From NCBI RefSeq assembly GCF_000378505.1, contig NZ_KB899993.1, positions 124,001-188,000 on the forward strand: a DNA stretch of 64,000 nt, written 5' to 3'. The stretch's first letter is position 1. Every line of letters begins with the position of its first letter. Of the stretch, positions 18,565-27,865 are shown in pieces. The notes under the pieces were generated by a model, which made no database searches, was not told the DNA's origin, and worked only from the letters and a program-made list of their open reading frames with translations. The DNA comes from Modicisalibacter luteus DSM 23508. GTDB taxonomy: Bacteria; Pseudomonadota; Gammaproteobacteria; Pseudomonadales; Halomonadaceae. Both the position numbers and the translations under genes were made by a program.

Positions 18565-20391
18565 ATGCTGCAACAAATCCGGGATCGCTCCCAAAGCATG
18601 ATCGCCAAGGTCATCGTTGGCGCGGTCATTGTCGCTCTCGCTCTGTTTGGCATTGAATCGGTGATCGGTCTGTTTACGTCAGGTAGTGATAACGTTGCAG
18701 AGGTTAATGGAGAGCCGGTTACTCGTCAGCAGGTCGAGATCGAGGTTCAGCGCGCTATTCGCTCTGGCCAAGTCCCTCCCGAGCAGGAGCGAGCATTGCG
18801 CAACCAGGTAATTGAACAGCTGGTGTCTCGTGAGGTGCTGGACCAGTATGCCGAAGAAGGTGGTCTATATGCCTCGGAGGCACAGATCGATCACTTGATC
18901 GTCAATCTTGCCGAATTCCAGGACCAGAATGGTAAGTTTTCAAAAGAGATCTTTCGTAATCGCCTGGCCAGTGCCGGTTACACTCCGTTGGCCTTCCGCC
19001 AGCAGCTTCGAGAAGATCTGATTCGGCAACAAGTCCAGCAAGGGCTGACTACTAGCGAATTCGTTCTCGATAGCGAACGTGAGCGCTTCGTCGAGCTGCA
19101 GCGCCAGACTCGTAGCTTCCGTTACCATGTCTTGGCGCGGGATGATCTGGAACGAGACGTCACCGTGTCAGATGAAGAATTGCAATCCTACTACCAGGCC
19201 AACCAAGACCAGTATCGTCGCCCCGAGCAGGTCCGTTTGGCCTACGTGATACTGGATCAGGCGGATCTGGCAGATAGTATCCAGGTGGATGAGCAGGCGC
19301 TTCGCGACGCTTACGCTGAACGCGAACGTGAAGCTGGCCGAAGAGTGTCACATATCATGGTCTCGTTCGGTGATGAGCGCACGCGTGAAGAGGCCCGGGC
19401 GCGGCTGCAGAAGGTGAAAGATCGACTCGCAGCCGGTGATGATTTTGCTGAGCTGGCGGCTGAATACTCCGATGACGGATCGACCGCCGATAGTCAGGGT
19501 GATCTAGGCTTTATCAATCGAGGTTTCTTCGGTGAGTCCTTCGAGAATGCGGCGTTTTCTTTGAAGCCAGGCCAAGTGTCAGACATTGTCGAGACCGAGA
19601 ATGGCCTGCACCTTATCAAGGTCACCGATCTGGACATTCCGCCTTTCGAAGAAATGCGCGATACGTTGCGTCAAGACGTGGCCATGGAAAAAGCCGGTAA
19701 TGCCTTTAATGAGCGTGCCCAGCGCCTGATTGATGAGAGCTTTGCAGCTGATGATCTGGCAAGCGTTGCGGATGATCTGGGGCTGCCGCTGCAGCAGAGC
19801 GACTGGGTTTCTCGTGATGGTGCCAGCGGTGTATTAGCAGAGCCCGGCGTCATGGCGGCAGCTTTCGAGACGGATGTGCTGGAAAACGGTTATAACAGCG
19901 AGGTGATCGAGCTCGACGACCAGCGTCGAATGGTACTGCGTGTCACCGATCATCGTGAAGCGACCACGTTGCCACTGGACGAGGTACGAGAGCAGGTACG
20001 TAGTGCCGTCGAGCAGGAGAAAGTAAAAGAAACATTGCGTGAGAGGGCGTCCGAAATGGCGCAGGCCTTGCGCAATGGCGACTCGCTGAATCTCGACTGG
20101 CAGCAGGTCGATAACGTTTCCCGCCAGCAGGAAGTCGATGTTCCACAGCCGATTTTGCAGCAGGCCTTCCGGCTGCCCAGACCCGAGGGCAGCGACCCGG
20201 TGTATGGGCAGACGGCGATCCCTCAGGGCGTGGCATTGATTGCTTTGACTAGCGTGGAGGCGGGTGACGCCTCAGCTGAGGACCAGACCGATGCTTTCAT
20301 CGTGCAAATGGCTGAGCGCCTGCGTGCCCAGGCGGCGGTACAAGGATTGCTCGAGACGCTGAAGGACGAGGCAGAGGTCGAGCGGTTATAG
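18565..20391 (+). CDS. ppiD: Periplasmic folding chaperone PpiD (parvulin-type)
   Basis: Inner-membrane-anchored periplasmic chaperone assisting outer-membrane protein folding. It starts MLQQIRDRSQ, followed by one transmembrane helix at about residues 15-35 (VIVGAVIVALALFGIESVIG). A SurA-like helical N-domain and one parvulin domain follow (RRVSHIMVSF near residue 266; GDLGFINRGFFGESFENAAF). The 608 residues match the family. The ATG at 18565 is chosen since the in-frame extension overlaps the hupB terminator. Confidence 0.95.
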   Translation: MLQQIRDRSQSMIAKVIVGAVIVALALFGIESVIGLFTSGSDNVAEVNGEPVTRQQVEIEVQRAIRSGQVPPEQERALRNQVIEQLVSREVLDQYAEEGGLYASEAQIDHLIVNLAEFQDQNGKFSKEIFRNRLASAGYTPLAFRQQLREDLIRQQVQQGLTTSEFVLDSERERFVELQRQTRSFRYHVLARDDLERDVTVSDEELQSYYQANQDQYRRPEQVRLAYVILDQADLADSIQVDEQALRDAYAEREREAGRRVSHIMVSFGDERTREEARARLQKVKDRLAAGDDFAELAAEYSDDGSTADSQGDLGFINRGFFGESFENAAFSLKPGQVSDIVETENGLHLIKVTDLDIPPFEEMRDTLRQDVAMEKAGNAFNERAQRLIDESFAADDLASVADDLGLPLQQSDWVSRDGASGVLAEPGVMAAAFETDVLENGYNSEVIELDDQRRMVLRVTDHREATTLPLDEVREQVRSAVEQEKVKETLRERASEMAQALRNGDSLNLDWQQVDNVSRQQEVDVPQPILQQAFRLPRPEGSDPVYGQTAIPQGVALIALTSVEAGDASAEDQTDAFIVQMAERLRAQAAVQGLLETLKDEAEVERL

Positions 20392-20421
20392 CGGCGCTAG
20401 GCTCCTACTGCCTACCATTGG

Positions 20422-20453
20422 AAGAGGGCGCAGTCTGACTGCGCCCTCTTTTA
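20422..20453 (+). terminator. Intrinsic terminator after ppiD
   Basis: A perfect 13-base stem (20422-20434 with 20438-20450) with a CTG loop ends in TTTT. Confidence 0.9.
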
Positions 20454-20508
20454 CCTTCTAGCGTAAGCATCCAGTCCGAAGCGGATCACTGGGTTATACG
20501 TGATAGTA

Positions 20509-20523
20509 TGTTATGTTATAAAG
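20509..20523 (+). promoter_or_regulatory. Zur-like operator upstream of the COG0523 gene
   Basis: TGTTATGTTATAAAG matches 11 of the 14 specified positions of the gammaproteobacterial Zur core TGTTATANTATAACA. It lies in an AT-rich stretch 18 bases before the start codon, where a repressor would block transcription. The right half is imperfect, so this is a candidate only. Confidence 0.4.
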
Positions 20524-20541
20524 TAATAGATCGGAGCCAGC

Positions 20542-21570
20542 ATGCCACGACCGGATCAGATGCCTAAACCGCCTATTCCCGTTCATATCGTTACCGGTTT
20601 TCTCGGCAGCGGTAAGAGTAGCTTTATCAAGTCGCTTATTCGTTACAAGCCGTCCAATGAGCGTTGGGCGATCTTGATAAATGAATTCGGCCAGGTGGGT
20701 ATCGATCAGGCCTTGTTCGAATCGAGGGATGATGTAGTGGTGAAAGGCTTGCCGGGGGGGTGCATGTGCTGTCAACTGGCTTTCGTCTTACAGGCGGGGC
20801 TGGTCAACCTTCTGCACCGCAGCAGGCCCGACCGGCTCCTGATCGAGCCCTCTGGGCTTGGCCACCCAGCGGGGTTGCTGGATGTTCTGCGCAGTGATTC
20901 ATTCAAAGGCGCTTTGACGCTCAGCGAGGTAATCGTCCTGCTCGACCCTCGGCGCATGCATGATGATAGGGCGTTGCAGCATGAGACCTTCCGTGACCAA
21001 TTGGCTCTGGCGGATGGGGTAGTGCTATCCATGACCGATATTGCTTCGCAGCAGCAGATACAAGCGGCACAAGACTATGTTGGTGGCTTATGGCCGGCTA
21101 AGCGCTGGTTGCGAAATGGTCGGTTCATGACCATTGAGCAATTTCTGCAGCCCGGGGCTCATTGGCAAGATGAAGTCAAGCGACCAGAGGCCCATCGCCT
21201 CAAGGGTACTGGGCAAGTCTTGATGCTGGATGCATACGATTACCGGCAGCCCAAGCCGGGCAAACCGGTGCATGACGAAGGTGAGTCGTTGGGGTTTGCC
21301 AGTCACGGATGGCGTTGGCATCCAGATGATGTTTTTGACCTGGATCGACTGACACGGGGAATCGACGACTTACCCGGCGATATACGTCTCAAAGGAATAT
21401 GGCACACAACGGTAGGTTGGAAATCGCTCAATCGAAGCCAGGGATACCTTGCCCTGGAAGATGTTGCCTGGCGTCGTGACTCGCGGGTTGAGCTGATTGG
21501 ACAGCGCCTACCCGAGGCTGATGCGCTAGAGAGCATGTGGCAACAGTGTCGAATAGCTGGGCCCTGCTAG
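20542..21570 (+). CDS. CobW/COG0523-family GTPase, putative metal chaperone
   Basis: G3E-family GTPase of 342 residues. The P-loop is GFLGSGKSS near residue 19, the metal-binding CxCC signature of COG0523 is GGCMCC near 73, and the LIEPSGLGHP block follows near 94. The C-terminal CobW_C-like domain spans about 210-340. Members of this family insert or deliver zinc, cobalt or other metals; the substrate here is not determined by sequence. A Zur-like site upstream and an adjacent cysteine-cluster gene suggest zinc limitation. The RBS GGAG precedes the ATG. Confidence 0.85.
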   Translation: MPRPDQMPKPPIPVHIVTGFLGSGKSSFIKSLIRYKPSNERWAILINEFGQVGIDQALFESRDDVVVKGLPGGCMCCQLAFVLQAGLVNLLHRSRPDRLLIEPSGLGHPAGLLDVLRSDSFKGALTLSEVIVLLDPRRMHDDRALQHETFRDQLALADGVVLSMTDIASQQQIQAAQDYVGGLWPAKRWLRNGRFMTIEQFLQPGAHWQDEVKRPEAHRLKGTGQVLMLDAYDYRQPKPGKPVHDEGESLGFASHGWRWHPDDVFDLDRLTRGIDDLPGDIRLKGIWHTTVGWKSLNRSQGYLALEDVAWRRDSRVELIGQRLPEADALESMWQQCRIAGPC

Positions 21571-21601
21571 TTTTATACCGTTATCATATTTGACTAACTT
21601 G

Positions 21602-21850
21602 TCATGTTGCTGCCTCGAGAATCGTAATGTTTTCCAGCGCCTCATCACGATGACTGCCGCAAAGCTCAGGATCATAGTCGAAGCGATAACAAACAGTAGG
21701 CCGTTTCGGGTCATTGAAGAGCCTACACAGATTGTTTTCGTCGAGTTGTACGCAGCGTACTCCGGCCGGTTTGCCTTGCGGCATACCTGGGATGGGTGAG
21801 CTGATGGATGGAGCGATGCAACAGGCACCGCAACCGATACGACACGCCAT
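21602..21850 (-). CDS. YkgJ-family cysteine-cluster protein
   Basis: A small protein of 82 residues with eight cysteines (3, 7, 10, 11, 33, 42, 54, 64). The N-terminal CRIGCGACC and the later CRLF, CYRFDYDPELCG pattern are typical of the YkgJ family, thought to bind zinc or an iron-sulfur cluster. A strong RBS (GGAGG) precedes the ATG. It converges on the COG0523 gene with 31 bases between stops. Its function is unknown. Confidence 0.8.
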   Translation of the reverse strand: MACRIGCGACCIAPSISSPIPGMPQGKPAGVRCVQLDENNLCRLFNDPKRPTVCYRFDYDPELCGSHRDEALENITILEAAT

Positions 21851-21894
21851 TAGAAGACACCTCCGTGATGATTTGCGGTGGAGTCTACGTCAAT

Positions 21895-23244
21895 TCAGGC
21901 CTCTTCGCCGAGCCGACTCGCATAGTCACCACTTGTCGAGTGCCTTTCGGGAAGAGGAGCCAGTTCGCCCGTTTCTGCACGTAGCCTAGGCAGGGCATAG
22001 GGGTAGTGGGTATTGATGAATGCAATCAACTTTTCACGCACTTCACAGCGGAGATCGAACGCATCACCACCGCTACCCGCACTGACCAGAATGCGGACCT
22101 GCATGGTGCGCTCACTAAAATCGGTGGCCTGTACCACACTGACCTTGCCATCCCAATACTTTGAGGCAGCCAGAACCCGGGCCAACTCTTCTCTGACCGG
22201 ATCGAGCGGCAAGGTGTAGTCAACGTAGATGAATACGGTCCCGATCAGATCAGCACTACTGCGGGTCCAGTTCTGGAAGGGGTTATCTATGAAATAATTG
22301 ATTGGCAGAACCAGCCGGCGAAGGTCCCAGATACGAATCACGACATAGGTCAGCGTCAATTCTTCAACGCGCCCCCATTCTCCTTCGACGACGACCGCGT
22401 CATCCAGTCGAATGGGTTGGGTTAGCGCAATTTGAATACCCGCAAGCAAATTGCCCAGGACTTTCTGGGCTGCAAAGCCGACGACTACCCCGATGATCCC
22501 TGCCGAGGCCAGAATGCTGGCGCCAAGTTGGCGTACCTTATCGAATACCATCAACATCGATGCGATGGCTAGCACGACGATGATGAAATTGATCAGCTTG
22601 CGCAGCATGGCGACTTGAGTATGTACCTGGCGTGCGCGCAAGTTATCGGCGACATCGGTGCGAAACCGCGCATGCAGGATGTTTTCACCGATCCCCACCA
22701 TATACATCAGAACAGCGGCAATACCACCAATAAGCACCAGACTGGCCAGATTGTTCAAGGAAGCTTCCAGCCCCGGCGAGTCCGTAACCAGTGGCAACAG
22801 CGAAAACAGCAGAAAGACGGGAAGCAGTACGGCACAGCAACGTGCCAGGAAGGGAAAGAAATACTTGTCCAATGCATTGCTGCGTCGTTGCGACCACCGG
22901 TCGAGATAGGCGATCATTCGCTTGGCGAGGCGCAAGAATAGCCAGATGGCAAGAGTCGCGCCGAGTGTATGCGCAGCGATGACCAAAGCCATCCTTGCGG
23001 GGACCTCGGGGAGTAGCACGACCAAGGAGATCGCTGGACCATATAGCCAGATCAGCAATTGTACGGGTAAATACACAGCCTGGCCGAGCACACGCAACAG
23101 GCGTAGATGAGGGGTCGTGCTTGACTGCACGCGACGATGCAGTTGTCGCAGGGCGAAGGATGCCGTGGCGGCGACCAGCAGTAAGGCTAAGGCCAAGCCC
23201 CCGCTCGACAGTGCGGTGCCGAATTGACGTTCGAGCCAATACAT
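21895..23244 (-). CDS. MscS-family mechanosensitive channel
   Basis: Small-conductance mechanosensitive channel of 449 residues, with several predicted transmembrane helices in the first 260 residues. The pore-lining TM3 and beta-domain signature is clear: GVVGFAAQKVLGNLLAGIQI, then PIRLDDAVVVEGEWGRVEEL and PINYFIDNPFQNW. It probably relieves hypo-osmotic shock, fitting a halophile-like host. The ATG at 23244 is favoured by an upstream GGAG and begins just before the first hydrophobic helix; the longer in-frame extension is polar and unsupported. Confidence 0.92.
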   Translation of the reverse strand: MYWLERQFGTALSSGGLALALLLVAATASFALRQLHRRVQSSTTPHLRLLRVLGQAVYLPVQLLIWLYGPAISLVVLLPEVPARMALVIAAHTLGATLAIWLFLRLAKRMIAYLDRWSQRRSNALDKYFFPFLARCCAVLLPVFLLFSLLPLVTDSPGLEASLNNLASLVLIGGIAAVLMYMVGIGENILHARFRTDVADNLRARQVHTQVAMLRKLINFIIVVLAIASMLMVFDKVRQLGASILASAGIIGVVVGFAAQKVLGNLLAGIQIALTQPIRLDDAVVVEGEWGRVEELTLTYVVIRIWDLRRLVLPINYFIDNPFQNWTRSSADLIGTVFIYVDYTLPLDPVREELARVLAASKYWDGKVSVVQATDFSERTMQVRILVSAGSGGDAFDLRCEVREKLIAFINTHYPYALPRLRAETGELAPLPERHSTSGDYASRLGEEA

Positions 23245-23352
23245 TCCTTTATCTCCATCGGCTGAATGACTACGCGGAGCCTGGCTCCGCGTTCTCATGC
23301 ATTTAGCCTAGAAGAATTGCTTCCCGACACCGAATTCTGAAGTTGATTCGTT

Positions 23353-24213
23353 TCAGCCGTTGGCCATCACGCTGCGTGGGCCGGAAAACGCACCCTTGCC
23401 GATCCCCTCGAAGGCTTGGACACGAACTTCGCTTTCCGACTCGCTCGTGATGCCGTCCGACAGCCAGGCAGCAATATGCTCTACGGTGGTGGGGGTTGGC
23501 ATGATGATGCAGCGTTCACGGGGCAGACGGATCTGAAATTGACCCTGAGCTGCTTTATAGCGGATTGTCAGCTGGCCTCGAGGCCCTGGGGGGCCGGCAT
23601 CAGCGATGTCGTCCTCTGTCACCAAGTAGCGATCATGCAGGCGTTCGGCCCAAGCGGACTCCAACTCAGGCTGCCGCGAACCTTGGGCCCATATACGCAG
23701 ACGTGAACGGTGGCCGTGCGCAATGCGCTGGCAGTTTCCTTCGTGATGCTTTAGACCGTGGCTGTAGGTAAAGGCCGCATCCTCGATGGCTTCGTCATGC
23801 AGTTCCAATCTGATGGCCTCAACCCTTGGAGGAGGACGTCGGCTGAGTACGGTGCTGTAGTGGTCGGCGAGACGCTGCGGGGTAACTTCCTTCCAAGGCA
23901 GTAAGGTGAAAGCCTGGCGCGGACCACGGACCTCCATCGGATATGGGGTCGTGGTCCGAATACATATACCTTCGCTGCAATCGTGTACGCTTAGTCCCGG
24001 TGCTTCTAAGGGTACCAGGAGGGTATGGTCCGGTCCGCTATCGAGATGCGACTTGACCCAGGGTTTGACCTGACCAAAGTCGAAAAGCATGCCGTCTTCG
24101 CCCAGTTGCCCGTCAAGCTCGACGCCCACATGCCAACTGGCCCCGATCAGGCCGCGGTGCGGACACCACAACGAGACATCCAGATGGGTCAGGTTATTAA
24201 CGAAGAGAGTCAT
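23353..24213 (-). CDS. queD: 6-carboxytetrahydropterin synthase, two-module form
   Basis: QueD converts dihydroneopterin triphosphate to 6-carboxytetrahydropterin in queuosine synthesis. At 286 residues it is about twice the E. coli length and seems to contain two PTPS-fold modules. The N-terminal half (GLIGASWHVGVELDGQ, MLFDFGQVK) keeps only one histidine of the HxH zinc site. The C-terminal half has the full pattern: FTYSHGLKHHEGNCQRIAHG with the following HR, and a late AFEGIGKG glutamate. The start ATG shares one base with the queE stop (TAATG). Confidence 0.88.
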   Translation of the reverse strand: MTLFVNNLTHLDVSLWCPHRGLIGASWHVGVELDGQLGEDGMLFDFGQVKPWVKSHLDSGPDHTLLVPLEAPGLSVHDCSEGICIRTTTPYPMEVRGPRQAFTLLPWKEVTPQRLADHYSTVLSRRPPPRVEAIRLELHDEAIEDAAFTYSHGLKHHEGNCQRIAHGHRSRLRIWAQGSRQPELESAWAERLHDRYLVTEDDIADAGPPGPRGQLTIRYKAAQGQFQIRLPRERCIIMPTPTTVEHIAAWLSDGITSESESEVRVQAFEGIGKGAFSGPRSVMANG

Positions 24214-24860
24214 TAGTCGATTCCCGCTAACTTGTGGATCTGTACGGACAGGCGCCATTGTGGATGGGACAGGCAATAACTCACCGTTTCCGTCAGGGTA
24301 TTTCCTTTTGAGCCTTGGAAATCTAACTCCATGGGTTGCAAAAAGAAGTGATCGAAGGCTAGGTCAGTGAATTGCTCTGGCCTAGCATCTGCCTGAGGGT
24401 ATACCAGCTTGAGTTCGTTTCCTTGAGTCAGCCTTAAAGGTGCCCGTCCCTTGGGACTAACGCATATCCAGTCGATGCCAACGGGGGGCTGCAACGTGCC
24501 ATTCGTCTCCACGGCAACTTCGAAGCCGCGGTCATGCATGGCCATGAGAAGGGAGGAGTCGAGCTGAAGAAGCGGCTCACCACCAGTGAACACGACGTAA
24601 GGCTTGGACGTCTCGAGGGTAGACGTAGGCCATAATGATGCAAGGTGACTGGAGAGTTCGTCAGCTGTGGCAAATCGGCCCCCGTTCTGGCCATTGATCC
24701 CGACAAAATCGGTATCACAGAAACGGCAAACACTGGTCGCTCGATCGCGTTCACGCCCTGACCACAGGTTACAGCCTGAAAACCGGCAAAACACGCTAGC
24801 CCTTCCGGCACGCGCCCCTTCGCCCTGGAGCGAGTAGAAAGCTTCCTTGACGCTATACAT
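24213..24860 (-). CDS. queE: 7-carboxy-7-deazaguanine synthase
   Basis: Radical SAM enzyme that rearranges 6-carboxytetrahydropterin to 7-carboxy-7-deazaguanine. The 215 residues start with the substrate-binding [13 protein letters not shown]. The cluster cysteines follow the QueE variant spacing, with Cys in SGCNLWSG and then [16 protein letters not shown] is the SAM-binding GGE block. The gene overlaps queC by 8 bases and queD by 1, indicating a tightly coupled operon. Confidence 0.95.
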   Translation of the reverse strand: MYSVKEAFYSLQGEGARAGRASVFCRFSGCNLWSGRERDRATSVCRFCDTDFVGINGQNGGRFATADELSSHLASLWPTSTLETSKPYVVFTGGEPLLQLDSSLLMAMHDRGFEVAVETNGTLQPPVGIDWICVSPKGRAPLRLTQGNELKLVYPQADARPEQFTDLAFDHFFLQPMELDFQGSKGNTLTETVSYCLSHPQWRLSVQIHKLAGID

Positions 24861-25554
24861 GGGACGAGTACCTCACAGGGTCGGTAACGCCATTGGCGGC
24901 AAAGGCTGCCAACCGCTCACGACAGCTGCCACACTTGCCGCAAGCAAGCTCCCCGCCTAAATAGCATGTCCAGGTATATGCATAGTCGAGCCCCATGGAG
25001 AGCCCGGCGGCTAAGATGTTGGCCTTATCGGTATGCAGAAACGGTGCCTCGATGCGCACTGGCTCGAAATTGGCGATAGCTGCCACAGCATTCATTTTCT
25101 CAACGAACTCGGGGCGACAATCGGGATAAAGGGTATGGTCGCCGCCATGCGCGCCGTAAAAACAAATATTGGCGCCAATATTGACCGCATGCGCAATCGC
25201 GAGCGACAGCAGTACCATGTTGCGATTGGGTACTACGGTAGCGCTCAGGTTATCTTGCGCATAATCGCCGTTGGGCATGGCGCGATTGGTGTCGGTAAGC
25301 GCGGATCCATCCATGAGCGAGTGGATGGCCCGGATGTCGATGAGCCGGTGATTAATGCCCAGGTCATCGCAAACCTGCTCAGCTACGTGAAGTTCCTTGG
25401 CATGGCGCTGACCGTAGTGAAAGGAAAGCGCATGTACATCGAAACCCTGTCGTAACGCTTTATGAAGGACGGTGTAGGAATCCATGCCGCCGGAATAGAT
25501 GACGACGGCTTTCTGGACGTCGACGCCTGCAGCATCGGTAGATCGTTGGGTCAT
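24853..25554 (-). CDS. queC: 7-cyano-7-deazaguanine (preQ0) synthase
   Basis: ATP-dependent QueC turns 7-carboxy-7-deazaguanine into preQ0. The PP-loop is [10 protein letters not shown] near residue 19 and four zinc-binding cysteines are in [15 protein letters not shown] near the C-terminus. The ATG at 25554 ([10 protein letters not shown]) has AGGATAATC upstream and gives 233 residues. It leads the queC-queE-queD operon. I looked for a preQ1 riboswitch in the 219-base gap upstream and saw none. Confidence 0.95.
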   Translation of the reverse strand: MTQRSTDAAGVDVQKAVVIYSGGMDSYTVLHKALRQGFDVHALSFHYGQRHAKELHVAEQVCDDLGINHRLIDIRAIHSLMDGSALTDTNRAMPNGDYAQDNLSATVVPNRNMVLLSLAIAHAVNIGANICFYGAHGGDHTLYPDCRPEFVEKMNAVAAIANFEPVRIEAPFLHTDKANILAAGLSMGLDYAYTWTCYLGGELACGKCGSCRERLAAFAANGVTDPVRYSSHV

Positions 25555-25773
25555 GATTATCCTGCCGGAGAATTTGTTGATTCGTCGGAGACGAGTCCGG
25601 GATCCGGGTGTCCGGACGACAAGCGAGACGCTCATCGCTGCGAGCTGCTCTCGTGTCGAGAGCGGGCGTTATCTTACCGTTTGGAAAGGCTGGCAGCCAG
25701 GATCGATGACTGGCGATTCGACGTAGCTAACGTTACCCTCGAAAGCAGTCCGGCGAATCGGCGAGAGTATCGA

Positions 25774-26184
25774 ATGGCAACCATTGAACATAGCGCAATT
25801 GTCCATGCAGAACGCGAAAGAGTATTTGCCCTGCTGGAGCAGGTAGAAAATTTTGCCGATTATTCCGACATGATCGAATCGATCGAACCGCTTGGCGATT
25901 CACGCTACCGTTGGCATATCCACGCCATAAGGATGGATTGGACTTTTGATGTGCAGATCACGGAGCGACGAGCGCCTGAAACGCTTGCGTGGGAATCGGT
26001 GGAAGGCGTGCGTAATACGGGGCGTTATCGGCTCGAAAGTGTGCCCGAAGGCACACGAGTGACATTGACCGTGGAATATCATATTCGTAATCGGCTCTTG
26101 GAGAAGGCGGTCAACAAGGCTGCCCAGCCAATTGCGAATCAGGTCAGCCGGCAGATTCTGGAGCGCATCGAGGCGCGCCTATGA
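25774..26184 (+). CDS. SRPBCC-family (START-like) protein
   Basis: A 136-residue protein of the polyketide cyclase/COQ10-like superfamily. It starts MATIEHSAIVHAERERVFAL and shows the usual strand-helix pattern with VENFADYSDMIESIE near residue 27 and a long C-terminal helix (LEKAVNKAAQPIANQVSRQI). Such proteins form a hydrophobic ligand pocket; no ligand can be assigned. It is divergent from queC and converges on the HDOD-GGDEF gene. Confidence 0.75.
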   Translation: MATIEHSAIVHAERERVFALLEQVENFADYSDMIESIEPLGDSRYRWHIHAIRMDWTFDVQITERRAPETLAWESVEGVRNTGRYRLESVPEGTRVTLTVEYHIRNRLLEKAVNKAAQPIANQVSRQILERIEARL

Positions 26185-26188
26185 CCGC

Positions 26189-27691
26189 TCATTGTGCTGT
26201 GATTCGGTTGCGTCCCTGGCGCTTGGAAAGATACATGCGCTGATCGGCAATATGGATCATCTCTTTCGGTAAGGAAAAATCCCCGTCACCCAGGCTGACG
26301 ACACCCACGGATGCGGTGATGAAGACAGGGACGCCTGCATGATGTACCAAAGGCTGGTCGCGTAGCTTTGCGCAAAGAGTGTCGGCAAATGCCGAGGCTT
26401 CCGAGTGAGAGCGGTTCTTGAGAATGGCGAGAAACTCCTCACCGCCGTAACGTCCCACGATGGTGCCGGGCTCACTGGTACCTTGCAGCAGTTTAGCGAA
26501 GGCACGCAGAACCTCGTCACCGAAATGATGTCCATGCTTATCATTGATCTGCTTGAAATGGTCGAGATCAATAAAAACGAGCGATAATCTCGAGCCGTCA
26601 CTCTGTGCCTCGCAAAAACAGCTCTCGAACAATTGCATCAGGTATTGGCGATTGAACAGCCGAGTCAGCGGGTCGAAGCGGACGGCTTCGCTGAGCTTGG
26701 CGTTGTTCTCACGTAACTGAGCGAGTTCCCTTTCCTGCTTCTTGAGACGTTCGTATAGATTCAGGCTGCGTTCGAGCAAGAGCTGCTTGCTTTCGAAAAG
26801 CAATTGCTGGGGATCGATCCGGTCCGGTGCGTCGACATCAAACAACTCCGCAATTATGGGTAACTGTTCCTGAATGCTTCCCAGTAATTCGCTGCGAAAC
26901 GTATCATCGCCAAGCCAGGGCTCGAGCTGCGCCAAGGTCTTGTGTCCATCCGGTGCCAACCAGATGTCTGCCAGGCGTCCCGATAACATGACACACTCGC
27001 CGCCAGTCAGTGACTGTTGGTTGACGGGGCAGTCGTGACTGTAGCGGATCCACTCGCAACTCAGCGGCGAAAGTCCCCAGGTGGCGGCTAACCAGGCGCC
27101 GATCTCGGTATGGTCAGCACCCAGGTCGATTCGTTCGCGCAGGCTAATTTCGTCATGTTGAAGGTTGCCTCCCAGCGTATCGGCGTAAATAGGCCCTTCG
27201 ACGGCATCCAGAGCTAGCATGCCGATATCCTGTAGCAGGGCGGCAGTAAAAATAGTATCGCTATCCAGCTCGTTCGGGACGTGGCGTGCCAATTCGCGTG
27301 CAGCAATGGCACTGGTGAGGGATCGCTGCCAATATTTGTGCAGGTCCAGGCCTTTGGTCCGGGCCCGGTTGCCGTAGCTTCGAGCCAAACTGAATCCAAG
27401 GGCCAGCGAGACGGACATCTCCAGCCCGAGCCGCTCTACCGCTTCGCGTAATGTGCTGGCTGGGCGTCCGCCCAAAGTGTAATAAACGGTATTGGCCAGG
27501 GAAATCAGTCTAACGGTCAGCGCGGGATCATGATTGAGTGCTTCGACCAGAGGCTGCAGCTTGACGTCGGGATCGCGTGCCAGCTCAATGACCTTGAGTA
27601 CGGCAGCAGGCAGCGAAGGAAGAGTAGGGCAAGTGGCCAGGGACTGGCGCAACGCGTCGGAAATCAAGCAACAGCCCCCCGCAAGTGCCAC
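26189..27691 (-). CDS. HDOD-GGDEF protein, putative diguanylate cyclase
   Basis: A 500-residue signalling protein. Residues 22-215 form an HDOD domain (LPSLPAAVLKVIELARDPD, ALNHDPALTVRLISLAN). A coiled coil follows at about 300-335, then a GGDEF domain with the active motif RYGGEEF at 414-420, so c-di-GMP synthesis is predicted. The RxxD inhibitory site expected just upstream is replaced by EPGT, so product inhibition through that site is unlikely. It may start at GTG 27691 or at TTG eight codons in; neither has a clear RBS. It sits beside the flagellar genes. Confidence 0.85.
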   Translation of the reverse strand: MALAGGCCLISDALRQSLATCPTLPSLPAAVLKVIELARDPDVKLQPLVEALNHDPALTVRLISLANTVYYTLGGRPASTLREAVERLGLEMSVSLALGFSLARSYGNRARTKGLDLHKYWQRSLTSAIAARELARHVPNELDSDTIFTAALLQDIGMLALDAVEGPIYADTLGGNLQHDEISLRERIDLGADHTEIGAWLAATWGLSPLSCEWIRYSHDCPVNQQSLTGGECVMLSGRLADIWLAPDGHKTLAQLEPWLGDDTFRSELLGSIQEQLPIIAELFDVDAPDRIDPQQLLFESKQLLLERSLNLYERLKKQERELAQLRENNAKLSEAVRFDPLTRLFNRQYLMQLFESCFCEAQSDGSRLSLVFIDLDHFKQINDKHGHHFGDEVLRAFAKLLQGTSEPGTIVGRYGGEEFLAILKNRSHSEASAFADTLCAKLRDQPLVHHAGVPVFITASVGVVSLGDGDFSLPKEMIHIADQRMYLSKRQGRNRITAQ

Positions 27692-27865
27692 CCCGCTAGC
27701 TGTGGAGCATTACCACAGGGTAAAAGTGTAACGACCACGCGCATCATTATATCCTTATACTGAAGGCATATAACCGTCGGTCACACTATAACAGCGGATT
27801 GTTACCTGCGGGTCAAGATAAATTCCCTTACGCAAATACACGCGATCTTTACGGTAGGCTTACAA

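Noticed and set aside
25555-25773. preQ1 riboswitch before queC
   Set aside because: I looked for the conserved aptamer elements in the leader and found none.
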